Positions 1-8,800 of a stretch of 64,000 nt of DNA are shown one piece after another. Made by a program: the position numbers and the translations under genes. The stretch covers positions 992,001 to 1,056,000 of the forward strand of contig OY760195.1 of the NCBI GenBank assembly GCA_963663375.1. The letters are read 5' to 3'. The notes beneath the pieces were generated by a model. The model was given only the letters and a program-made list of their open reading frames with translations, did no database searches and was not told the DNA's origin. This stretch comes from JAYREN01 sp963663375 (GTDB lineage: Bacteria; Acidobacteriota; Holophagae; Holophagales; Holophagaceae). The stretch's first letter is position 1. Every line of letters begins with the position of its first letter.

Positions 1-1
1 G

Positions 2-334
2 GAAGGCCGGGGCATGAAGGTGATCATCGCCGCCGCGGGTGGCGCGGCCCATCTGGCGGGGGTGTGCGCCAGCAAGACCCACCTGCCCGTGCTGGGCGTC
101 CCCATGAAGGGCTGGGCCACCGAAGGCATGGACGCGCTGCTCTCCACGGTCCAGATGCCCTCCGGCATTCCCGTGGGCACCCTGGCCATCGGCAAGGCCG
201 GTGCCATCAACGCCGCCCTACTGGCGACTTCCATTCTTGCCCTGGGCGACCCCGCCATCCGCGAAACCTACCTCGCCTTCCGCCAGACCCAAACGGAAAA
301 GGCCCTGGCAGAAGACAATCTAGTCATGCCTTGA
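2..334 (+). CDS. purE: PurE, N5-carboxyaminoimidazole ribonucleotide mutase (5' end missing)
   Basis: This is the last 110 codons of a purine-biosynthesis enzyme; the gene begins before the window. Class I PurE converts N5-carboxyaminoimidazole ribonucleotide to 4-carboxyaminoimidazole ribonucleotide in the cytoplasm. Visible family signatures are the KVIIAAAGGAAHL segment, the KTHLPVLGVP strand, and the PSGIPVGTLAIGKAGAINAAL stretch that forms the substrate pocket and ends in the usual AA(L/I)LA helix. The frame is open to the first base of the window, so the ATG at base 14 is internal (it is Met or Leu in the family). It converges with the histidine kinase gene, whose stop lies 9 bases beyond. 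A class II PurE is unlikely given the GVP and PVGT residues. Confidence 0.93.
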   Translation, partial: EGRGMKVIIAAAGGAAHLAGVCASKTHLPVLGVPMKGWATEGMDALLSTVQMPSGIPVGTLAIGKAGAINAALLATSILALGDPAIRETYLAFRQTQTEKALAEDNLVMP

Positions 335-343
335 TCGCGCCGT

Positions 344-2875
344 TCAGGGCCGCGTTGAAGGAGTGATCGCATCGAGCTGCACCTTCAGATCCTTCACGCC
401 GAAGGGTTTGGAGAGCAGGGTCACCCCTGAATGCTGTTTGAGGAGATCAAGGGCGACCTGGTCCACCCGCCCCGTGGCGAGCAGGATCGGGAGGACGGGC
501 CGCAGGGCCCGGATCCCCGGCAGGGTACCGCCTCCCCCCAGGCCAGGCATGTTCATGTCCAGGATGACAACATCCGGATGCAGGCCTGCCTCCAGCATGG
601 CCAGCGCCTCCTCGCCCCTGGAAGCCTCGGCGCCACCATGCCCCAGCACCTCCAGAATCGCCAGGATGGAACTCCGAATCATCTCGTCATCATCCACCAC
701 CAACACACTCAAACGTCCCACAGGCGCCACAATTTGATCCTCGATGCTTGCCTCACGCACAGGATCCTTTGGCGAGATTGAGGGAAACTGCAGGCTTACG
801 CGGGTTCCTTGCCCCGGTACACTCTGGATCCGCAGCTGCCCACCGTGGGCCTTCACCGTGCTGTAGACGAGGGACAAGCCAAGACCCGTCCCCTTGCCCT
901 GTTCCTTGGTGGTGAAGAAGGGATCCATGGCTTTTTCCAGGACCTCGGGGGACATGCCATGCCCTGAGTCTTCGACCTCGGCCTCGATCCAGCCATTGGC
1001 CAGGTTCCGGGTCCGAAGGGTCAGGCGGCCATTTTCAGGCAAGGCATCCACCGCGTTGACGCAGAGGTTCATGAAGGCATGGTTCAGGGCATTCCCGTCT
1101 CCCCGCATGGGGCGAAGATCCTCGGCCAGATCCATTTCGAGGCGAATCCTGGATAGGGTCGTGCGCTCCAACAGGCTGACCTCGTCCCGCAGAATCGCGT
1201 TCAGATCCAATTCCTGATTTTCCGCGAGACTCTGGCGGGCAAAGCTCAACAGGCTGCGCACCATCTTGCCGCCGCGATCCGAGGCCTTGAGGATGGTGTC
1301 GAAGGCACGATAGACGGGGCTGCCCTGGGGTTGCGATTCCAGCTGAGCCGAGGCGATGCCCATGATGGCGCCCAGCACGTTGTTCATGTCGTGGGCCACA
1401 CCACCGGCCAGGCTGCCCATGCTTTCCATCTTTTGCGCCTGCTGGAGCTGGGCCTCGAGCCGATGTCGTTCCCGCTCCATCCGCCGCAGTTCCGTGATGT
1501 CATGGGAGATGCCGACCACCCCGATGAAGCGCCGCTCCGCATCAAACATGGGTGTCTTGAAGGTTTCCAGCAGGGCCTTGCGGCCATCGTCGGCGAAGGT
1601 GATGGTTTCCTCGTTTCGAACCAGATGCCCCAGAGCCATGGCCTTCCGGTCCTGTTCGCGGAAGAGATCCGCCAACTCCCTTTCAACGAAATCGTAGTCG
1701 GTCTTGCCCACGATCTCCGCCTCCTTGGCGCCAAAAAACCGCTCAAACATGGGATTGCAGAAGAGGTAGACACCTTCCGAATCCTTGAGCCAGACCATGT
1801 CGGGAATGGACTGCACCAGGGCGCGCAGGCGGATCTCCTTTTCGGCCAAGGCCTGCTCGGCCCGCTTGCGCTCCGTGATGTCGATGGTGTACCCGGCGAG
1901 CAGGATCTTGTTTCCCAGATAAATCGGAAACTTGATGGTGGAGTAGCTCCGACCATCGAGTTCCTCGTCCAGCCGCAGGATCTCCGCGCGGGAGGCAACC
2001 ATCCAGTCATCCGCCGTGATCTTTTCCGCAAACCCGGGGGGAAAGAGCTCCGTCATCGTCTTGCCGATCATCTCCTGGCCGGGGATGCCGATCATGTCCC
2101 GAAAGTTTTCGCTGGCCTGGAGGACTCGGCTCTCCTGAGGCGTGACCTCCTTGATATAGATGTGCACCGGGGAGTGCCGGATGAACTGGGAGAGGATTGC
2201 CTCAGTCTGGAGCAGAGCCTCGTGCTCACGCATTCGAATGACATTGCCGGCGAGAACCTTGCCAATGAGGAGCGTGACGAGCGGGTAGGCGATCAGAACG
2301 GGCAGCCCCATCCGCTGGATGGTGGAGAGCCCCACCCCGCTGGGTAGGGTGAACATCAACAGCACCATCACGGCGTGAACAGCCAGTCCCAACCCATAGA
2401 GCTCCCAGGTGGAAGGCACTCGGTCCGGTTCCTGCCCGCGGACCCGCAGCATCAAGCCAATCGCCCCCGAGGAGAGGATGACCAGCACACCCATGAGGGC
2501 ACCACCGCCTCCTTGTACCACCCGGCAGGTCACGGCCATGACCCCTGCGATGAGGGTGGCGAGGGGGCCGAAGAAGAGCCCGCAGAGACAAATCATCACG
2601 GACCGCCCGTCAAAGATGAGGCCCGGGCCCAGAACCAGGGGGCGCAGCATGGCCAGCACCGCCGAACCGCCAAAGAGCAGCCCTTGCAGCGCCTGCCCCA
2701 ATCGCCCGTGTTCCCAGCGCTTCCGAATGAAACCCGAGATGATGCTCAAGGCAACCAAGAAGGCCAGGTTGGAGGAAAGCTCGACCAGCAGGGGAAGCAA
2801 AGGATCACTCCTGAAAGACCGACTCCGCGGGGTTGTCGCAATTGAAGTCTGATCCTCCATCGGCCGAGCAGGCAT
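344..2875 (-). CDS. Hybrid histidine kinase: 5TM sensor, PAS-PAS, HisKA-HATPase, receiver
   Basis: This 843-residue membrane sensor kinase probably autophosphorylates and passes phosphate to its own C-terminal receiver. Residues about 25-210 form several membrane segments resembling the 5TM LytS-type (5TMR_LYT) sensor, with the GPLATLIAG motif. Two PAS domains follow (about 225-335 and 345-465), the second ending in the typical GVVGISHDITE. The HisKA phospho-acceptor is His495 in AHDMNN. The HATPase domain has the MNLCVNA N-box and a TGLGLSLVYS G-box. The receiver has the VVDDDE acidic pair, phospho-acceptor Asp773 in LDMNMPG and the KPF lysine. The input signal is unknown. An ATG 15 bases downstream (Met6) is an alternative start; neither has a strong ribosome binding site. 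No separate response-regulator gene lies beside it. Confidence 0.9.
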   Translation of the reverse strand: MPARPMEDQTSIATTPRSRSFRSDPLLPLLVELSSNLAFLVALSIISGFIRKRWEHGRLGQALQGLLFGGSAVLAMLRPLVLGPGLIFDGRSVMICLCGLFFGPLATLIAGVMAVTCRVVQGGGGALMGVLVILSSGAIGLMLRVRGQEPDRVPSTWELYGLGLAVHAVMVLLMFTLPSGVGLSTIQRMGLPVLIAYPLVTLLIGKVLAGNVIRMREHEALLQTEAILSQFIRHSPVHIYIKEVTPQESRVLQASENFRDMIGIPGQEMIGKTMTELFPPGFAEKITADDWMVASRAEILRLDEELDGRSYSTIKFPIYLGNKILLAGYTIDITERKRAEQALAEKEIRLRALVQSIPDMVWLKDSEGVYLFCNPMFERFFGAKEAEIVGKTDYDFVERELADLFREQDRKAMALGHLVRNEETITFADDGRKALLETFKTPMFDAERRFIGVVGISHDITELRRMERERHRLEAQLQQAQKMESMGSLAGGVAHDMNNVLGAIMGIASAQLESQPQGSPVYRAFDTILKASDRGGKMVRSLLSFARQSLAENQELDLNAILRDEVSLLERTTLSRIRLEMDLAEDLRPMRGDGNALNHAFMNLCVNAVDALPENGRLTLRTRNLANGWIEAEVEDSGHGMSPEVLEKAMDPFFTTKEQGKGTGLGLSLVYSTVKAHGGQLRIQSVPGQGTRVSLQFPSISPKDPVREASIEDQIVAPVGRLSVLVVDDDEMIRSSILAILEVLGHGGAEASRGEEALAMLEAGLHPDVVILDMNMPGLGGGGTLPGIRALRPVLPILLATGRVDQVALDLLKQHSGVTLLSKPFGVKDLKVQLDAITPSTRP

Positions 2876-2983
2876 CCGGATTGAATCCCGGGAAGGCGGG
2901 CTCCGTTTGCAGTGACTCAGCAGAAGGTCGGGTTACGGCCGGTGGTGGCAACGCGCGGTCTGGCAGGCCTTCAACCCGAAAAA

Positions 2984-4456
2984 TCAGCCCCCAAAGGCCT
3001 TCTTCGTGCGGTTCTTGAGGCTCGTCCAGAACCCCGGTTCCGGGGCCTTGAGGGTGCGCCTCAGCGGGATGACCCGCGGAGGCAGGTGTTCGCGGGAAAG
3101 GGTCGAGTTCCAGGTTTCGTAGCCACTCTTGCGCACCAGGAGCGTGTGCGCCCCTTCCCGGGGCATCTGAAGTTCCGCCAAGGGGGTGAGCCCCATGAAG
3201 GAACCGTTCAGGAAGACCTCGGCCCCGGAGGGCTCACTCTTGATCGGGAGCGTCAGCGGCACGGGCGTGAGCCTCAGGTCCACCACCCGATCTTGCCGGT
3301 TGAGCGGCTGTTCCAGACTCAGGAAGCCCTGTTTCTCCACACGAAGGCGGCGGGCCTTTCGGGGAATCTTGGCTTCCGAAATCGGTGTGGCGCCCAGCTC
3401 GGCCTCGTCCAGAAATACGCGCGCGCCTGCGGGGGAGGAAGTCACCGTTAGGCGCCGGGCGCTGAACAGGCCGCCGAGCCAAGCCCCTGTCAGTGCCACC
3501 AACACCAAGGCTCCCACTCCCCAAAGCAGGGTCTTCTGCCTCGACCGGAAACGGCGCACCCCCTCATGGGCGAAGGCCAGGGTGGAGGTGGCCCCCAGCG
3601 AGGACGTGACGGGCATCTCCAGGAGGGCCTGACACTGATTCCAGACCTCGGCATCGAGGGGCAACGCTTCCATCAGTTCCCTAAAAAAGGAGCGGAGATC
3701 GGGATGGCGATCCTGGGGCCGCTTCTGGAAGGCCCGGGTGAACACCGCCGCCAGTCGAGGTTCCATTCCTGCGGGAAGGGTCGGCGGTTCATGGGCGATC
3801 TGGTACAGCAGCCCACTGAGCGAGGCCGATTCGAAGGGCAGTGTCCCCGTTAGGCCATTGAAGACCGTGGCGGCGAAGGCCCAGCCGTCGGAGGCTTCCG
3901 AAGGCGCCTGGTGCTCCAGCAATTCCGGCGCCGTGAAGCTGGGGGTGCACATGAGGCTCGTGGTGGTGAGCGGACTCTCGCTCCTCCGGGCGATGCCGAA
4001 GTCCATGAGCTTGAGGCTTCCGGCCCGACTCACCATGAAGTTCTCGGGCTTGACGTCCCGGTGGATGATGCCAGCACCGTGGGCAGCCTCCAGGGCATGC
4101 ACCCCCTGGACCAGCAGCAGCACCGCACGCTCGGGCCTTAGCGGGCCCCGCTGGACTTCCGCCGAAAGGGGCTCGCCCTCGACGTATTCCATGGCCATGA
4201 AGGGCCCCAGGCCGGACTCCTCGCCCACATCGAAAACGGTGACGACCCCCGGATGGGAGAGCCGCGCGGAAATCTCGGCCTCCTTCTGGAAGCGCACCAG
4301 GGCGTCTCCCTGGGTCGCAGCATCGCCTCGTACCACCTTGATGGCCACACTCCGTTTGAGCAGGGGATCCTCGGCCAGGTACACCACGCCCATAGCGCCC
4401 CGGCCAAGTTCGCCGAGGACCTTAAAGCGGCCGATTCTCTCCGGGGTGTGGCTCAT
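2984..4456 (-). CDS. Membrane-anchored Ser/Thr protein kinase with two PEGA domains
   Basis: This is a 490-residue Hanks-type (PknB-like) kinase. The N-terminal kinase domain (about 9-265) has the glycine loop GELGRGAMGVVY, the ATP lysine in VAIKVV, the catalytic loop HRDVKPEN (Asp134), the DFG metal motif in MDFGIA, and an APE-like PEL segment. One hydrophobic helix lies at about 315-335. The periplasmic or extracellular part carries two PEGA repeats (TSSPAGARVFLDEAELGATP and SEPSGAEVFLNGSFMGLTP), a fold linked to surface or cell-wall binding. All catalytic residues look intact, so it should be active. It is divergent from the lipB-nudix gene with only 67 bases between starts. The substrate is unknown. 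Confidence 0.92.
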   Translation of the reverse strand: MSHTPERIGRFKVLGELGRGAMGVVYLAEDPLLKRSVAIKVVRGDAATQGDALVRFQKEAEISARLSHPGVVTVFDVGEESGLGPFMAMEYVEGEPLSAEVQRGPLRPERAVLLLVQGVHALEAAHGAGIIHRDVKPENFMVSRAGSLKLMDFGIARRSESPLTTTSLMCTPSFTAPELLEHQAPSEASDGWAFAATVFNGLTGTLPFESASLSGLLYQIAHEPPTLPAGMEPRLAAVFTRAFQKRPQDRHPDLRSFFRELMEALPLDAEVWNQCQALLEMPVTSSLGATSTLAFAHEGVRRFRSRQKTLLWGVGALVLVALTGAWLGGLFSARRLTVTSSPAGARVFLDEAELGATPISEAKIPRKARRLRVEKQGFLSLEQPLNRQDRVVDLRLTPVPLTLPIKSEPSGAEVFLNGSFMGLTPLAELQMPREGAHTLLVRKSGYETWNSTLSREHLPPRVIPLRRTLKAPEPGFWTSLKNRTKKAFGG

Positions 4457-4523
4457 GTCCCGACCATTCTGGCAGCGAGGAGCTGGCCGTTCGTCACAGG
4501 GGCTTTTCAGATAGGCTTTTTAC

Positions 4524-5648
4524 ATGGCCGAAATCGGATTCACCTCCCGCCGCCCCGCCCAGATCCGCCGTCTGGGTCGCGTTTCCTATGAAGCCGGACT
4601 GCGGATGCAGAAGGCCCTCGCCCTGGGGGTGCGCGAGGGCAGGCTCCCGGATCAGGTGCTCTTGTTAGAACATCCCCCCGTCTTCACCCTGGGCCGCAAC
4701 GCCACCCGCCAGGACATCCATGTGAACGACGCCTTTCTCGACGAACGGGGAGTGGAGGTCTTCGAGACCGACCGCGGCGGCCAGGTCACCTATCATGGAC
4801 CGGGCCAACTGGTGGTCTACCCCATTTGCAACCTGGGCGATGGCCGCAAGGATCTGGGCCGTTTCGTGCGGGGGCTCGAGGAGGCCATGATCCGCACCGC
4901 CGGGGATTTCGGCGTGACCGCCGAGCGCCTGGAGGGCTTTCCCGGCATCTGGGTGGATACGCCCCGGGGCTGGGAGAAACTGGGCGCCCTGGGCATCCAT
5001 CTGCAGCGGTGGATCACGACCCATGGCATCGCCTTCAACGTGGCCACCGAGATGCACCATTTCCGCTGGATCACCCCCTGCGGGATCACGGACAAGGGCG
5101 TGTGCAGCCTGGCTTCCCTGCGGGGCGAGGCCGCTCCCACCTGGGAGCAGGCCGCAGAGCGCATGGAGGGCCACCTCACCGAGGTCTTCGGCTTCGAGCT
5201 CCTGCCTGTGACGCCGCCTTCCCAGAGTGTCTCCGCCCTGACCTGGCGCCGCGGCCCCCAGGGCCCCGAGGTGCTCGTGATGCTGCGTCAGCCCGACCAG
5301 GGCCTCTGGTGGTCCAGCGTGACCGGCATGCTGGAGCCCGGGGAGAGCCTGGAGGCGGCCGCCCACCGGGAACTCAAGGAAGAGGTAGGGCTCACCGGCA
5401 CCCTGACGCCCCTGGATCTAGTCCACACCTTCTGGGTGGACCCCGCGATTCTCCACCTGCCGGAGGGCGAACCCCGGTTCAACACCGAGACCTGCTTCCA
5501 CATGGAGGTTCTCGCCGATGCCGAGGTCCGACTCTCTCCCGAGGAACACAGCGAATACCGCTGGTGCAGCCTGGAAGAGGCCCATGCCCTCATGCACTGG
5601 GAAGGCTCCAAGGCGGCGGTGAAGCGGCTGGGGCAGCTCCTCGCCTGA
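4524..5648 (+). CDS. lipB: LipB octanoyltransferase fused to a C-terminal Nudix hydrolase
   Basis: This is a 374-residue two-domain protein. Residues 1 to about 220 are LipB, which moves octanoyl from acyl-carrier protein to lipoyl domains. The RGGQVTYHGPGQLV motif, catalytic Lys152 (KLGALGIH) and Cys186 (TPCGI) are all present. Residues about 228-374 are a Nudix domain with a perfect Nudix box at 268-290 (G-x5-E-x7-REL-x-EE-x-GL). The FNTETCF segment after it resembles the NudB/FolQ dihydroneopterin-triphosphate pyrophosphatase branch. There is no stop or frameshift between the halves, so the fusion looks real. LipB alone is usually 210-240 residues. The Nudix substrate is inferred only from that motif. 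The gene converges with moaD. Confidence 0.93.
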   Translation: MAEIGFTSRRPAQIRRLGRVSYEAGLRMQKALALGVREGRLPDQVLLLEHPPVFTLGRNATRQDIHVNDAFLDERGVEVFETDRGGQVTYHGPGQLVVYPICNLGDGRKDLGRFVRGLEEAMIRTAGDFGVTAERLEGFPGIWVDTPRGWEKLGALGIHLQRWITTHGIAFNVATEMHHFRWITPCGITDKGVCSLASLRGEAAPTWEQAAERMEGHLTEVFGFELLPVTPPSQSVSALTWRRGPQGPEVLVMLRQPDQGLWWSSVTGMLEPGESLEAAAHRELKEEVGLTGTLTPLDLVHTFWVDPAILHLPEGEPRFNTETCFHMEVLADAEVRLSPEEHSEYRWCSLEEAHALMHWEGSKAAVKRLGQLLA

Positions 5649-5655
5649 ATACCTG

Positions 5656-5886
5656 TCAGCCGCCGCTCACCGGGGGCATCAAGGCCACTTCATCGCCCTC
5701 CGAAATCCGGGCATCGCGACCGGCGAAGGCCCGGTTCACGGCCATCAGCGCATCCTGGGGAAGGGCCGCCAGGCGCGGGTCCGCCAGCAGGGCCGCGAGG
5801 GTCGGCGGCTCGGGAAGGGGCAGTTCCAGGCACTCGAAACCCAGCAACTCGCGATAGCGGGCGAAGGCGAGAACCTGCACCTTCAC
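5656..5886 (-). CDS. moaD: MoaD-like sulfur carrier (molybdopterin synthase small subunit)
   Basis: This 76-residue ubiquitin-fold protein ends in PPVSGG. The C-terminal Gly-Gly is the residue pair that MoeB adenylates and that carries the thiocarboxylate in molybdopterin synthesis. The N-terminal strand KVQVLAFARYREL and the DEVALMPPVSGG end are typical MoaD; ThiS-type carriers are shorter and differ at the start. The start is GTG, overlapping the tamB stop in a 4-base GTGA, which fixes it and implies translational coupling. Longer open frame exists upstream but lies within tamB. No other molybdenum-cofactor gene is in the window, so its presence behind tamB is odd. Confidence 0.85.
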   Translation of the reverse strand: MKVQVLAFARYRELLGFECLELPLPEPPTLAALLADPRLAALPQDALMAVNRAFAGRDARISEGDEVALMPPVSGG

Positions 5887-8800
5887 TTGGGACTCCAGGT
5901 ATGGCGAATCTCGCCCGCGGGGTTCAGCCCCGTGGAGCCCGACTGGCTCAAGCCGAGCTGGAAGACCAGGTTGCCGATGCGCCATTCTACCTGACCGCTG
6001 AGGGTCGTCACTTCGCCCACGGTCTTGTGGGTGAAGACCAGGGGCAATTGCCACCCGGGAAAGTTCAGCGTCTTGCCCAGGGTCACCATGCTCTCGGAAT
6101 TGCCCGCACTGCCGGGGCGCCAGGCCACATTCACCCGGTCCAGGTTGAAGGTTCGGCGCACCCGTTCCTGGATGTCCGCCAGGGCCAGAGTGGTCAGCAG
6201 GCCGCCACTGGTCTTGGCCATGCCATAAGAGATCGCGGAGGAACTGCCCGAGGTGGACCCGATGGTCGGCGCCAGGGAGGGGTCGATGAGGATGGCGGTG
6301 ATCTCGTCCCGCCGCAAGGCCGGGGTGGAAGTGGGGCTGAACTCCAGGCTGTCCAGGCTGCCGCGAATCTGGAGGGTGACCACGTAGGGAGACACATCCA
6401 CCCGGCCGAGGATATCCAGCTGGGGGTTGAACGACTGCCCCAGCTCGCTGAAGGTGATGGAGCCCCGCTCCACCACGATGTCCCCCGCAGGGAGCAGGTT
6501 GGTGACCCGCCCCCCGGGAATGAAGTCGATCTTGCCCTGGAGGGTGGGACTCGTGAGCGTCCCCCGTACCTTGAAACGGGTGCCGGGGGCGAGGCGCCCC
6601 TGGAGCTTCAGGAGATTCGTGTCGAAGGACCAGGGCTCCGAGAGCCTCAGGTCCAGATCCAGCCCGATGCGCGCCAGGGGATCCTCGGGATCCAGGCCGG
6701 AGGATCCGCCCAGGTTCCGCATGGCGTTGGACAAGAGCAGATCGCTCAGGTTGATCTCCGCCCGATAGAGCATGTGGTTGGCCACCAGCGAGCCCGTGAG
6801 GGTTCCCCCCTGATCGGTGCCCCGGAGGCGCCCGTTCAGATCCCCCTGCAGTTCGAAACCCTCGGGAATATCCCGGAATTCGAAATCCTTGAGGCTGGCC
6901 CGCAGGTCATAGCTCTCGAACCCACCGAAACCCCAGGTGGCCTTGCCCCAGAAGGTGAGATCCCCCTGGGCGAAGAGCCCCCGGGCCGGAGCCTCCTCCG
7001 GCAGCAGGATCTCCCGGCCCTTGAAGTGCAGCTTGAAATCCAGATCCTCAATGCTCTGGGGGTAGCCGCGCACCTCCAGGCTGCCCCCCTTCAGGTCGAG
7101 GGTGCCATCCACCCTTGGGTCCTCGTAGGATCCCCCCAGGGCCAACTCGAACTTGGCCGCGCCTTGGAATCCGAGATCCCCGAACAGGCTGTAGGAGTCC
7201 AACTCCATGAGGTGATCGGCGATGGGTTTCAGCTTCGCCAGTTCGGCGGAGCCCTCCAGTTTCAGGCCCAGGGGGGCCTTCCCGCTGAAGGGAACCTGGC
7301 CCGAGGCCCGAAAGGAAGCCAATGATGATCCCTGCTGGGATTGTCCGGTCAGGCGCAAGTTCACGGTGGCGCCATCCACATCGCCCCGCAGGGTCGTCTG
7401 TCCTGCTTGAGAAAGGGTGAAGCCATCGAAGGTGCCCACCAGTTCTTGCAGGCCTCCCTTCCATTCGAGGCCCGCTTCGCTCCAGGTGCCCTCGGCGGTG
7501 GCCTCCATCCGAAGATCCTGCAGCAGATCCCCGCTGAGACGGGTGGCCAAATGAGCGGTATCCGCCGTTTCGGGGCCTACGTGCAGCTCCATGAGGCCCA
7601 CCAGCCCCTGGGGCGTATCCCATGCGTTCAGCCCCACTACGGGCTTTTCTTTGCCCGCCATCCCCAGGCTGAGGACCAGGCCGCCCGAACCGTGTTCGAG
7701 GCTTGCCTCCAGGCCCTCCAGGCTCTGGCTCCCGAGGAAGATCCGTCCGCCCTGGAGGGTGGCCTGGCCGAGGGGGAGCTGGGTGATCCCCAGGGGCTGA
7801 GTCCAGGGGCCTTCGAGGTTGGCCTCGATCCGAGCCTGGAAACGGGGGCCGGTCAGCCCGAGCACCTGGGAATCCACGTCCCCCTTCAGCGAGGCCAGCC
7901 AAGTGCGGTGGCCGTAGTCCATGTCCATGGTGCCCTGGAGGGACAGCAGCCCCGCGGGAGGGTCATCGCCCTGGCCGAGGGCCGCGAGGCTTTCGCCCAC
8001 CCGGAGATCTTGCACCTGGAGGCGCTGCCGCTCGAGGTCCATGCTGAAATCGCCGCTCACGGCAGGGATCTGGAGCCCATAGACCGTGGCATCCTCCGCC
8101 TGGGCGGCGCCCTCCAGCCCGAGCCGGTCGTAGGGGCCGTGGATGCGCACCCACCCGCTGCCCACACCATCCACCTGGATGATCTTGGGATCCAGGTCTG
8201 CGGCCCTGAGGCCTTCACTCACGGGCAGCCGGAAGGCCCGGTAGCACATGTCGATCTCGTCCCGTCCGGGTGGCAGCTTGCTCATGCTCAGCCAGAGTTC
8301 CCCCCAGCCCCGGCCCTCGCCCTTGAAGAGCTCGATCCTCTCCAGCCGGAGTTCGCCCCCCTGGATGGCCACAGGGGTCCGTAGCCGGTCCGCCTGGGCC
8401 CCGTGCCAGCGGGGTTCCAGCACTTCACACTCGCCGGAGACCACCAGCCCCTCGGCCGAGTTCCAGCGCGCCTGAGCCTGCACATGGGCCTGCCCCGCCA
8501 TCTTGAAGGGGTGGACCGCAACCCTGGGGCGTCCCTTCCCGTCCTTGCCCGGCACTTCATCCTTGTCGCCAATGCCCCAGGCGCCGAGCACCTGTGCGAC
8601 CACGGCGGCATCCGTGTCGGTGGCGCCCTCCCCCGTGATCTCCCGCAGGCCGCGTCGCCCCAGGCTTGCCCGCCCCTGCCCCTGGAAGCGGAATTCAGGC
8701 AGGTCGATCCGGAGCGATTCCGCCACCAGACGCCCGTTCTCCAGTTGCACCCTGGCGCCCCCCGCCGGCAGGCCGCCCGAGGAAAGACGGGTCTGGAGAT

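Noticed and set aside
5901..7325. Plus-strand frames opposite tamB
   Set aside because: They are low-complexity Gly/Gln/Pro sequence mirrored from TamB beta-strands.
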